DNA from: Phycisphaerales bacterium
Lineage (GTDB): Bacteria; Planctomycetota; Phycisphaerae; SM23-33
NCBI GenBank assembly: GCA_018644725.1
Contig: JABGPZ010000064.1
Location: forward strand, 1-51,826
Direction of reading: 5' to 3'
Length of the DNA: 51,826 nucleotides
Part shown: piece after piece, positions 25,064-33,364 of the stretch
How the letters are laid out: the number at the start of each line of letters is the position of its first letter
How positions within the stretch are numbered: the stretch's first letter is position 1
The notes under the pieces: generated by a model
Seen by the model: only the letters and a program-made list of their open reading frames with translations
The model's database searches: none
Told to the model about the DNA's origin: nothing
Program-made: the position numbers and the translations under genes

Positions 25064-25137
25064 TCCCGCCTGCATTTTTCGAAAATTCCGCGCGGGCCCC
25101 ACAAGCCGCCGCGCCCCTATAGAATAAGGAAAATCCC

Positions 25138-26835
25138 ATGCTGAGTAAAGTCCAAGAAGATCGTCAGAAGAAAATGCAAGCCATTGACGAGCTGGGTCTC
25201 GACCCGCGCGGCTGGCGCTATGACAACGTCGAACCTGCGGCCGAGATCAAGGCTGGTTTTATCGAAGACGCCGAAGAAGGCAGCCAGTCGGCCCGTGCGG
25301 CCGGCCGGATCGTCCTCTTCCGCGACATGGGCAAGATGATGTTCGCCACCCTGCGCGACTCATCCGGTCAAATCCAGATCGCACTGCGCAAAAACATCCT
25401 CGACGAAACCACCTGGGCACTCGCGAAGAATCTCGACCTCGGTGACATCGTTGGTGCCGACGGGCCGATCCACCGCACGCGCACCGGCGAGCTGACGATC
25501 TGGGCGACCTCGCTGACGATGCTCAGCAAATCGCTACGGCCGATGCCCGAAAAGTTCCACGGCCTGAGCGACGTCGAAATCCGCTACCGCCAACGCTACC
25601 TCGACCTGATGACGAACCCCGACTCAATGGCGACGTTCAAAAAGCGCATCGAAATCATCGACCTCATCCGCGAAACCCTCCGCGGGCGGCGGTACATGGA
25701 AGTCGAAACGCCGATGATGCAATCGATCTACGGCGGCGCGGCGGCGAGGCCCTTCGTCACCCACCACAACACCTTCGACTGCGACCTGTTCATGCGAATC
25801 AGCCCCGAGCTGTACCTCAAGCGGCTGCTGGTCGGCGGCATGGAGCGCGTGTTCGAGATCAACCGCAACTTCCGCAACGAAGGCGTCGACACCTCGCACA
25901 ATCCCGAGTTCACGATGATGGAACTCTATGAAGCGTACGCGGACTACAACGTGATGATGGAGATCGCCGAAGATCTGTTCTGCGACGCGGCCGAGAAAAT
26001 CTCCAAGCCCGCTCTGATCGCCCAGCGCGACCGCAAACTCACGGAGATCGCGCAGATCGAAACCGATGCACAGCGCGTACTCAACAACAAACGTTCGCCG
26101 CTGAGCGACGAAGAAAAACAGGCGGAACATGACAAGCGCATGGCGCGTCATGCCGAAGAGACGGCCGCGTTCCCCGAGTCGCCGCTCGCCAAGGCTGCCG
26201 CTGCGTGCGAAGCGGGCGGGCTCGTGCTATCCTACGGCGAGATCCTGCTGGACTTCGCAAGGCCGTGGACGCGCGCGAAATATGCCGACCTGCTGCAAGA
26301 GCACGCCGGCGTGTCGATGGACGACGTTCCGGCCGTCCGCGCCAAGGCCCGCGAGCTGCACATCGAAGAAGAAAAACTCGACGACGCCGTCGTCATCAAT
26401 GAAGTGTTCGAGGCCACCGTCGAGGACCACCTCGTCCAGCCGACGTTCGTGTGCGACTATCCCGCGGCGATTTGCCCGCTGACGCGCCGCGACCCCAACA
26501 ACCCCGACATCGCACTGCGCTTCGAGCTGTTCGCTGCGAACATGGAACTCGCCAACGCCTATACCGAACTCAACGACCCCGAGATCCAGCAGGCCAACCT
26601 CGCCGGACAGCTCAAGGGCGAAGAGGACGAGACGATGCGCGTGATGGACGAGGACTTCATCACCGCGCTCGAGCACGGCATGCCCCCCGCCGGCGGCATG
26701 GGCATCGGCATCGACCGCATGGTCATGCTGCTGACCGACAGCCAGTCGATCCGCGACGTGGTGCTCTTCCCGCTGCTGCGCCCAATCACCGACGACGCCC
26801 CAACCGAAGAACCCCAAGACGCACCGGCCGAATAA
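25138..26835 (+). CDS. lysS: Lysyl-tRNA synthetase, class II
   Basis: Charges tRNA-Lys. Anticodon OB domain first (GRIVLFRDMGKMMFATLRD), then the class II core: motif 1 around YLDLMTNPDS, motif 2 ERVFEINRNFRNEGVDTSHNPEF, motif 3 MGIGIDRMVMLLTDSQSIRD. At 565 residues it is about 60 longer than typical (about 500). The excess is an insertion of about 70 residues (290-362), rich in Glu/Lys/Ala and predicted helical, between motif 2 and LSYGEILLDFARPWTR, plus an acidic C-terminal tail (TDDAPTEEPQDAPAE). Confidence 0.96.
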   Translation: MLSKVQEDRQKKMQAIDELGLDPRGWRYDNVEPAAEIKAGFIEDAEEGSQSARAAGRIVLFRDMGKMMFATLRDSSGQIQIALRKNILDETTWALAKNLDLGDIVGADGPIHRTRTGELTIWATSLTMLSKSLRPMPEKFHGLSDVEIRYRQRYLDLMTNPDSMATFKKRIEIIDLIRETLRGRRYMEVETPMMQSIYGGAAARPFVTHHNTFDCDLFMRISPELYLKRLLVGGMERVFEINRNFRNEGVDTSHNPEFTMMELYEAYADYNVMMEIAEDLFCDAAEKISKPALIAQRDRKLTEIAQIETDAQRVLNNKRSPLSDEEKQAEHDKRMARHAEETAAFPESPLAKAAAACEAGGLVLSYGEILLDFARPWTRAKYADLLQEHAGVSMDDVPAVRAKARELHIEEEKLDDAVVINEVFEATVEDHLVQPTFVCDYPAAICPLTRRDPNNPDIALRFELFAANMELANAYTELNDPEIQQANLAGQLKGEEDETMRVMDEDFITALEHGMPPAGGMGIGIDRMVMLLTDSQSIRDVVLFPLLRPITDDAPTEEPQDAPAE

Positions 26836-26854
26836 CACACCGCATCACTTCACA

Positions 26855-26886
26855 AAAAGAGCAACCCATTGGGCTGCTCTTTTTTA
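26855..26886 (+). terminator. lysS terminator
   Basis: AGAGCA/TGCTCT outer stem with CCCA/TGGG-type inner pairs, flanked by A-run and T-run; it can work in both directions for the convergent gene at 26974. Confidence 0.85.
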
Positions 26887-26973
26887 TGTCTTCGCTGATT
26901 GTCCAGAACCTACTCCGTCAGTGTCATCAATGTCATCATTCGGTTCATCGGTTCATGCCTCCAGAATTTCATA

Positions 26974-28215
26974 CTACATGTCCATGCCTATAGCAGACAT
27001 CGCAGCCGCTTCGATCATCCTCTTGGCCGCTTGGGCCGAAACGCCAGGCTGACCAATGAGGGGAAGCTGCTTTTTCAACGCCTCCGTTATCCGCGGAACC
27101 ACCCGGATCATCATGTCCCCCTCCCCGTTCTCGTCGCTAAAGGCCTCATCCACAATCAGCCATTTCCCGTTTTCCCTGACCAGCTCGGTCGGGTCGTCCT
27201 CCCCGGGAATCGTTACCGTTGCCTTGTCGCCCTTGATGACAGCCGTGGCCTTGCCGAGGTTGCGCTCCATCTGCCCCGGGAACCCCCCGTTAAACAATTT
27301 GGGAGCGTCTTTGCCATAGGACGCGACCAGCTTGTCGTCAACTTCCGCCATCACCTTCATCATCGGCGCATACGCTTTGAGGATGCGCTTGCCAGCCTCG
27401 TTGGTCTTGTGACACGCCAAAAGCTCCTCCACGTCGCCCGCGCGGGTGGCATCGATGGAGCGCTGAATCGCGCCAATCGGGCCAGTGTAGACCGGCTTGA
27501 GTCCCGGCGTCGTTGTCGCGCGCTCGGTGACCTCACCGGGTTTGGGGAGGCGAGGTTTGGTGAGCGGCACAGTAGGCGCCGGGGCGGGTTGGGCTTGCTT
27601 GTTTGCGGCGGCTTTGGGCGCGGCCTGAAGTTCCAGCTCATTCCTGGCGAGCAGTCGGGTTTCGATCGTCTTGACCGTCTCGCCGGGCTTGCCAATTCGT
27701 CCCTTCACACTTTGGATCGCTACGCCCATGGCTGAAAACTCCCGTTCCATCTTATCCACGTCGACCTTGGCGGGAGAGAGGACGAGTGGATCCGCCATCT
27801 TCCATGTGCCCTTCTCGCGAACCAGCGTCTTGGCCTCTTGTTTGTCGAGAATGGTCACGGTCGCGGTGTCGCCGTCGATCTCAATCTTCGCCTTGGAGAG
27901 ATTGTCCAGCCATGTTTTGGGATTGTCGCCGACCAGAAACATCTTGGCCGACCCCTTGCCATACGCTGCGTCCATCGCTTCGATGTAGTCGACAATTTGT
28001 TTCGTCACGGGCGTCATGATCGCCAGCGCCCGCGCACCTTGGGCGTTGGTCTTGTAACAGGCCTGGAGCGTTTTGACATCTCCGGCGCGAATCGCCTTTT
28101 CGACCTTGGCGAGCACCGCGCGAACGGCGGCGACGGCCTTGGCATCCTCGGCGGGCTGCGCCAACGCCAATGACGCGCTCAATACGATCAACAGTTGCAA
28201 CACGATCCGTTTCAC
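26974..28215 (-). CDS. Secreted protein with two NTF2-like repeats
   Basis: 413 residues, GTG start at 28215 with AAGGAG eight bases upstream. Sec signal MKRIVLQLLIVLSASLALA. Two copies of one domain (about 30-150 and 247-365): each begins with a helix containing AGDV(K/E)xLxxCxKTNxxGxR, continues with a Tyr-Gly-Lys block (AYGKGSAKMF / SYGKDAPKLF), and ends with GD(T/K)ATVTI...LVRExGxWxxxD. This is the pattern of NTF2-like/DUF4878 domains. A Pro/Ala linker joins them. Function unknown. Paralogue of the next gene upstream. Confidence 0.75.
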   Translation of the reverse strand: MKRIVLQLLIVLSASLALAQPAEDAKAVAAVRAVLAKVEKAIRAGDVKTLQACYKTNAQGARALAIMTPVTKQIVDYIEAMDAAYGKGSAKMFLVGDNPKTWLDNLSKAKIEIDGDTATVTILDKQEAKTLVREKGTWKMADPLVLSPAKVDVDKMEREFSAMGVAIQSVKGRIGKPGETVKTIETRLLARNELELQAAPKAAANKQAQPAPAPTVPLTKPRLPKPGEVTERATTTPGLKPVYTGPIGAIQRSIDATRAGDVEELLACHKTNEAGKRILKAYAPMMKVMAEVDDKLVASYGKDAPKLFNGGFPGQMERNLGKATAVIKGDKATVTIPGEDDPTELVRENGKWLIVDEAFSDENGEGDMMIRVVPRITEALKKQLPLIGQPGVSAQAAKRMIEAAAMSAIGMDM

Positions 28216-28394
28216 TGCGATTCTCCTTCGCTATGGGGCCGAGGCCCGGGCATGTGTCTCAACACGCAGGCCGCAACAGGACAGAAAAATCTCCCTCTGC
28301 AAACCAACGTCTCCAGAGAGAGATTCTACCCCAAAGCCGCCATACACGGCCATTGGAAATTTCAAATTTCTTCACACTCCCAAGCCCCCGCGGC

Positions 28395-29726
28395 CTAGTT
28401 TCCGCCGCGAAGTTCCTGTTGCAGCTTGGTCATGATGCTTGCGATCGTCGAGCCAGGCGCCCCAATTTCTGGGGTCACTTTGGTAATGGCGGTCTGGAGA
28501 AGTTTGAAGTTACTGAGGAGTTTCGTCAGCTCGGCCGCAGAGGTCTTGTCGAGGCCTTGATCCACCACCAGCCATTGGTTGTTTTCCTTCACGAGGACCG
28601 TTGGCGTGCGGTCGCCGGGGATCATCGCAGTGGCGGTGGTCCCGTTGTCCGTAATTGTAACTTGGTCGACATTGGCAACCAGGGCAAACGGCCCATCGGT
28701 CCCGAAGACGTTCCCGCCCTGCGTGCCGTAGGCGCTTTTCATGGCGACCGAAAAATCAATCATCGCTTTCACCCCCGAGGCCATCCCCAAAAGGGCTTTA
28801 CGGCCCTGCTCGTTGGTCTTGTACAATCGGACCAACGCGGGCCCATCTCCCTGTTCGATCGCTGTAGCGAGGCTTTGGATCGTGGCCTTGGGCGTGGAGG
28901 TATCGACGAACGTCGGCCGGGGAACGGAGGGCAGCCGGCCGTGACCTGCGGGGTCCAGCGGCTCGGGCGGCATCGGCGGAAGCTTGACCGTCGACCTTGC
29001 GGGCGGTTTGGGAAGGTCCGGCAAATCCGCGGGAGGCTTGGGCAAGTCCGGCAGACCCACAGGATGCGATGGCGCGGCGGGGTGGTCCACTTCGGTGCGG
29101 TGGTCCGGCTCGGCGGGGTGAGGCGCTGCGGGCGGCGCGGGGGCGGTAAGATTTTCCTTCGTCCTGGCCGCAATGGTTTGGAGAATCGTGTCGTACTCCA
29201 CGCCCTCTTTGCCGATGTCTGGCATGGTCGCCTGAACGGCCGCAAGGTGCGCGGCTGCAGGCTTGGACTTGGCGGCGAACTGCTCTTCGGTCATGGTCTT
29301 GAAATATGGATCATCGATTTCCCACAGCAGCGTCGTGGGGTTTTTCTCCAACGCAATCACGCCCGGCCAGCCGGATACGATCGCGGTGGCCTTGGTGTCG
29401 CCGATGGGAGTAAACGTCGCCTTGGACACATTCTCAATCATCGAGAGAAACTGGTCGCGCTCAAGAACAACCTTATCTCCATAGACGGCCGTCATCTTCG
29501 CGGCATAGCTCTTCATCACCGACGTCGATTCGCCGATCTGGGCGAGCAGTTTTTTGCCAGCGTCGGAGGCCTTGAAGCAATTTGCGACGGCCGCGCCATC
29601 TCCCAGTTCCAATGCCGCGGCGAGATTCGTCAGCGTTTCCTTGGCCGTAGTCCCCGCTCCGGGCATCCCACATCCAGCCACCATCATCAACGCCGCCAAA
29701 CTCAGTATCCATGTTGCACGTTTCAT
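28395..29726 (-). CDS. Lipoprotein with two NTF2-like repeats and Pro-rich linker
   Basis: 443 residues from ATG 29726 (AGGAG seven bases upstream). Lipobox MVAGC, Cys19. Repeat 1 (about 25-150: LGDGAAVANCFKASDAGKKL, AVYGDKV) and repeat 2 (about 285-400: QGDGPALVRLYKTNEQGRKA, AYGTQGGNVFG, LVKENNQWLVVDQ) match the domain in the downstream gene. The linker carries two LPDLPKPPA units and His-Pro-rich text. The pair probably arose by tandem gene duplication after internal duplication. Confidence 0.75.
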   Translation of the reverse strand: MKRATWILSLAALMMVAGCGMPGAGTTAKETLTNLAAALELGDGAAVANCFKASDAGKKLLAQIGESTSVMKSYAAKMTAVYGDKVVLERDQFLSMIENVSKATFTPIGDTKATAIVSGWPGVIALEKNPTTLLWEIDDPYFKTMTEEQFAAKSKPAAAHLAAVQATMPDIGKEGVEYDTILQTIAARTKENLTAPAPPAAPHPAEPDHRTEVDHPAAPSHPVGLPDLPKPPADLPDLPKPPARSTVKLPPMPPEPLDPAGHGRLPSVPRPTFVDTSTPKATIQSLATAIEQGDGPALVRLYKTNEQGRKALLGMASGVKAMIDFSVAMKSAYGTQGGNVFGTDGPFALVANVDQVTITDNGTTATAMIPGDRTPTVLVKENNQWLVVDQGLDKTSAAELTKLLSNFKLLQTAITKVTPEIGAPGSTIASIMTKLQQELRGGN

Positions 29727-29809
29727 GTCCACTCTCCTGTTGCTGCGGGGCATGGCCCCAACGCCAAACGCTCACCATCGCATCCTGCGCAAACAACTCG
29801 CGCCCGATG

Positions 29810-29850
29810 CGCCTTATGACATAATTCTACCACACGCGGCCCATAAGGCG
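29810..29850. promoter_or_regulatory. Inverted repeat around a candidate -10 upstream of the lipoprotein gene
   Basis: CGCCTTAT (29810-29817) and ATAAGGCG (29843-29850) flank a minus-strand TAGAAT (29824-29829). Placement suggests an operator; no good -35 is seen. Confidence 0.4.
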
Positions 29851-29904
29851 ATTGCTTTTTCGGAATTACACCACACTTTCTTTCTCACAAACGAGGAATG
29901 AATT

Positions 29905-29933
29905 TTGCAGTGTCCGCAGGTTTGAGGTATGAT
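29905..29933 (+). promoter_or_regulatory. Glycosyltransferase/flippase promoter, predicted leaderless
   Basis: TTGCAG (29905-29910), 17-bp spacer, TATGAT (29928-29933), six bases, then the ATG at 29940. Confidence 0.6.
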
Positions 29934-29939
29934 TCGCTC

Positions 29940-31148
29940 ATGCGGATTTGTCACATCATCACGCGGCTGATTCTCGGCGGAGCGCAGGAGAACACGATCC
30001 TGAGCTGCGAGGCCCAACACGCCGCCGGCCACGAGGTCACGCTGATTACTGGCCCGGCCCTTGGGCCCGAAGGCGAGCTGCTTTCCCGGGCTCGCGCGGG
30101 GGGCTATCGCGTGATCGAAGTGCCCACGATGCGACGCGAGATTTCGGCATGGCGCGACATGAAAGCTGCGCGCGCGTTGCAGAAACTGCTGCTGGAGTTG
30201 CGGCCTGACATCGTCCACACCCACTCGTCCAAGGCAGGCATACTGGGACGGTTCGTCGCCAGCCGCCTGCGCCGCCGGGCGGAGCTGCGCGGGATGAAAA
30301 TCGTCCACACGATCCACGGGCTGCCATTTTTCCGCTATCAATCCAAATGGAAGAACTACTTATTTACGTCGCTGGAAAAGTCGGCCGCAAAACATTGCGA
30401 CCACATCGTCTGCGTCGCCGACGCCATGAGCGCACAGACCCTCGCCGCAGGCATCGGCCGGGCGGAGCAGTTCTCGACGATCTATAGCGGCATGGAAGTG
30501 GACACCTTCCTCGACGCGCCCACCAACGCCCGAACCCTATTCCGCAGGCACCACAAAATCGCCGCCAACGAAATTCTCGTCACGCAAGTTTCGCGCATCG
30601 CCGAACACAAAGGCCACGACGACCTGCTCGCCGCGCTGGACCACCTTGCCACACTCCCCCCCGCCGAGCGCATCCGCTTCTGCTTCGTCGGCGATGGCCA
30701 TCTGCGCGAAACAATCCAGCAGGCCGCGCGGAAATTGGGCCTTGAACATCGCGTCCTGTTCACGGGCTTGCTCCCGCCGAGCGACATCCCGGCCGTCATG
30801 GCCGGCAGCGACATCCTGGTCCATGCGAGCTACCGCGAAGGCCTCGCGCGCACCCTGCCCCAAGCGATGCTCTCGGGAATTCCGGCCATTAGCTATGACG
30901 TCGATGGCGCGCGCGAAGTGGTGAACGAGAAAACGGGAATCCTGCTCCCCTCGCCGCACACGATGGACCCCCGCAGCCGGAGCATCGCCCTCGCCGAGGC
31001 CATCACCGAACTCGCCGCCGACCCAGTCCGGCGGGCAACACTTGGCGCGGCGGGACGTGAGCTCTGCCGGACCCGCTTCGACTATCACACGATGGCCGCA
31101 CAGCTCGACGCGCTCTACTGCGCCCTTCTCGAAGGGGATGCGTCATGA
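29940..31148 (+). CDS. GT4-family glycosyltransferase
   Basis: 402 residues. GT-B fold: N-terminal LILGGAQENT glycine loop, VHTHSSKAGILGR, and in the C-terminal half VSRIAEHKGHDDLLAA, VGDGHLRE, GLLPPSDIPAVM and the nucleotide-sugar motif SYREGLARTLPQAMLSGIP, a variant of the GT4 E-x7-E. The upstream open frame from 29898 lies before the promoter -10 and is excluded. Overlaps the flippase gene by four bases; together they look like a polysaccharide assembly pair. Acceptor and sugar unknown. Confidence 0.9.
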   Translation: MRICHIITRLILGGAQENTILSCEAQHAAGHEVTLITGPALGPEGELLSRARAGGYRVIEVPTMRREISAWRDMKAARALQKLLLELRPDIVHTHSSKAGILGRFVASRLRRRAELRGMKIVHTIHGLPFFRYQSKWKNYLFTSLEKSAAKHCDHIVCVADAMSAQTLAAGIGRAEQFSTIYSGMEVDTFLDAPTNARTLFRRHHKIAANEILVTQVSRIAEHKGHDDLLAALDHLATLPPAERIRFCFVGDGHLRETIQQAARKLGLEHRVLFTGLLPPSDIPAVMAGSDILVHASYREGLARTLPQAMLSGIPAISYDVDGAREVVNEKTGILLPSPHTMDPRSRSIALAEAITELAADPVRRATLGAAGRELCRTRFDYHTMAAQLDALYCALLEGDAS

Positions 31149-32443
31149 CCGCCGCACCGACACTCAAAGCCAACGCCGCCTGGTGCATGCTGGGGAATTT
31201 CGTCACGCGCGGGAACATTTTCTTCGGGCTGATGATCCTCAAACATTTTCTCTCGCCGGGGGAAGGCGACATCGAGGCCGGGCGCTATACGGTGGCCTGG
31301 GCAACGGCGTCGGCCGTGTTTGCAGCACTCGCCCAACCAGTGACCACACTACACACCATCGACACCCAACAGCGCTACACCATCGCGGACTATCTCGGCC
31401 TGCGCATGGCGTTGTGGGCACCGGCGTGGTGCATCATTCTCGTCGTGGCGGCCATCATGGCCCCGTCCAAGGGCATGGCGATGGCTGGCGTTCTTGTCGC
31501 GGGCGCGGGCGTAAAGTGGAGCGAGTCGCTCAACGAAACATTCTACGGCGGCCTACAACAAATCCACCGCAACGACCTGGTGACGCACAGCCAAATTCTT
31601 CGCGGCGTGGGATCGCTACTGGCGATGCTCACGGCCGGGCTGCTGGGTCAGGGCGCGGCGGTGATGCTCACGGCGATGACGTTGGCAAACCTCGCGGTGT
31701 TTGTCTTCCACGACCGCACGCGGCTCTGGCGGCTGCATCACACCGAGGCGCGCTCCGCTCCGCCCGCACTCACGCCCCGATTCCATCGCAACACGTTCCG
31801 CGAGGTGTTCCTCACCTCTCTCCCGCTGATGGGCGTGGTGGGTTTGGCGATGGCCAACCCCAACATTCCGCGCTACGTTTTGCTCGCCGAGTCCCCCGAT
31901 GGCGAGACCCTCGCGGGCGTATTCGGCATGGTGGTGTTTTTCATCTTCGCCATGGCGCAGATCATCGATGCGATGGGACGCGCGGCGAGTCCCTATCTGG
32001 CCGAGGCATGGCTGGCTGGAGAGCGGCGGCGCTATCTCCTCCTCGGCGCAAAACTTCTGGCGTGGATGATTCCTCTTGGCGCAGCCGGCATACTGGGCGG
32101 ACGGTATCTCGGGGAGTGGGCCTTGGGGATTGCTTTCGGCAGCGATGCGCGCCAGCACGCGGACCTGCTTGGGCTGACCATGTGGGTCGGCGGGATCTAC
32201 TGCTTCGCGAGCATGCTCGGCTATATCGCCACCCCCATGCACCGCTTCAAGAGCCTGCTGCTGGCGACGGTCCTCTCTGGGGGCGTTTCGCTATGGGTTT
32301 CTCTGGCGTGGATTCCCGGCCACCTTCAACGACTCGAACAAGCCCTCTTCGCCGCGGGGGCCTACTGCATCGCCGCCATCGTTTGCCTTTCGGGCGCGAT
32401 TGCCTTTGGTGTATTGACCTCGCCGAGCAGAAAAAACAGTTGA
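31145..32443 (+). CDS. Polysaccharide flippase-like (MOP superfamily) membrane protein
   Basis: 432 residues with about 12 hydrophobic segments and an early N-terminal block (AAWCMLGNFVTRGNIFF) as in Wzx/MATE-like exporters. A long loop with Arg/His at about 190-215 separates the two halves. Presumed to move lipid-linked saccharide across the inner membrane for the glycosyltransferase encoded directly upstream (four-base overlap). Wzx families diverge strongly, so this rests on topology and context. Confidence 0.7.
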   Translation: MTAAPTLKANAAWCMLGNFVTRGNIFFGLMILKHFLSPGEGDIEAGRYTVAWATASAVFAALAQPVTTLHTIDTQQRYTIADYLGLRMALWAPAWCIILVVAAIMAPSKGMAMAGVLVAGAGVKWSESLNETFYGGLQQIHRNDLVTHSQILRGVGSLLAMLTAGLLGQGAAVMLTAMTLANLAVFVFHDRTRLWRLHHTEARSAPPALTPRFHRNTFREVFLTSLPLMGVVGLAMANPNIPRYVLLAESPDGETLAGVFGMVVFFIFAMAQIIDAMGRAASPYLAEAWLAGERRRYLLLGAKLLAWMIPLGAAGILGGRYLGEWALGIAFGSDARQHADLLGLTMWVGGIYCFASMLGYIATPMHRFKSLLLATVLSGGVSLWVSLAWIPGHLQRLEQALFAAGAYCIAAIVCLSGAIAFGVLTSPSRKNS

Positions 32444-32467
32444 AAACAAACGCAACTTCGGTATGCT
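32440..32467 (+). promoter_or_regulatory. Promoter for the thioredoxin-like gene
   Basis: TTGAAA (32440-32445), 16-bp spacer, TATGCT (32462-32467); overlaps the flippase stop, leader about 48 nt. Confidence 0.45.
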
Positions 32468-32521
32468 GAATTTTGCCCAGGTCCCTCTCGCCTTCCTTCC
32501 CACAGCCACAGGAACAATCCC

Positions 32522-32995
32522 ATGTCCGAACCCACCGAACGCAAACCACTCAGCCCCAAAGCAAAACTCGCCTTTGTTGCGATCTTCCTGGTGGCTGGAT
32601 TCTTCATCTATCAAAGCCAGAACAAGAACTTCTCCCTGAAGGGCTGGACCAAGATCACCGACGGCAGCGATCTCCCGGCCGTGTTCGCACAGGCCAAATC
32701 GGAAGGCCGGAAGATTGCCGCATTTTTCCTCAACAGCCCGCCGTCGGAAACCGCCCGCACTGTCGCGCGCCGAATCTGGAAAGCGCAAAACCAAAAGGCG
32801 CTCAAGCGCGGAAACTTCATTCCCGTCTTGGTCTATCTGCGAGGCACGTCCGATTCGCTCGCCAAACGATACGACATCAAAAATCTGCCGACGTTCGTTG
32901 TCTTCCTGCCCGATGGCACCGAGCGGAATCGGGAAGTGGGAAGCCTTGGCGAGGTCCCCTTCCGTGCAAACTTTCTCCAGGCGGTCGAAGAATAA
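32522..32995 (+). CDS. Membrane-anchored thioredoxin-fold protein without CxxC
   Basis: 157 residues, AGGAA six bases upstream. Single N-terminal membrane anchor (about 16-32), then a thioredoxin-like domain: KIAAFFLNSPPSETAR takes the place of the CxxC strand-loop, and NLPTFVVFLPDG keeps the cis-proline. With no cysteines at the active site it cannot be a disulfide oxidoreductase. Its 3' end lies nine bases from the convergent Cys-rich gene. Confidence 0.7.
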   Translation: MSEPTERKPLSPKAKLAFVAIFLVAGFFIYQSQNKNFSLKGWTKITDGSDLPAVFAQAKSEGRKIAAFFLNSPPSETARTVARRIWKAQNQKALKRGNFIPVLVYLRGTSDSLAKRYDIKNLPTFVVFLPDGTERNREVGSLGEVPFRANFLQAVEE

Positions 32996-33004
32996 CGCGC
33001 AACA

Positions 33005-33364
33005 CTAGGCCGGAGTAATCTCACTGCGGTCGACCCACCGGGCCGCACACTCGCTTCCGGCGCGGGCAACCACCTCGGCGACAAACCCTTGGTCGTCACT
33101 GCCGCACTCTGGCGAACATTCGCCGCTGGTACTCTGCCCCGACACGAGAGGACACACGCTGGCCGCTTCGGGATCGAGGGAATAGCCGCACCCGTCACAA
33201 CTCCAGGCGCAAAGACACGCCCGAGGCTGGCCGCCGTAACGAACCCGCCCAATTCCGCGCCGATGGCCCGTGTGCCACGCTTTCTGCGCCAATGCTTCCG
33301 ACACCGCCGCAAGGCCCGCTTCGGCCGAAATTCCCGTCAAAATTACATATCGTTTCCGTTCCAT
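33005..33364 (-). CDS. Cys-rich hypothetical protein
   Basis: 119 residues, no relative recognised. Eight cysteines in the middle and end (C50, C52, C56, C59, C71, C83, C87, C106), including CLCAWSCDGCGY, which could bind a metal. No signal peptide. The start is well supported: AGGAGGTG seven bases upstream, and its ATG shares a base with the TAA of the LamG-like gene, so the two are translationally coupled. Confidence 0.55.
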   Translation of the reverse strand: MERKRYVILTGISAEAGLAAVSEALAQKAWHTGHRRGIGRVRYGGQPRACLCAWSCDGCGYSLDPEAASVCPLVSGQSTSGECSPECGSDDQGFVAEVVARAGSECAARWVDRSEITPA

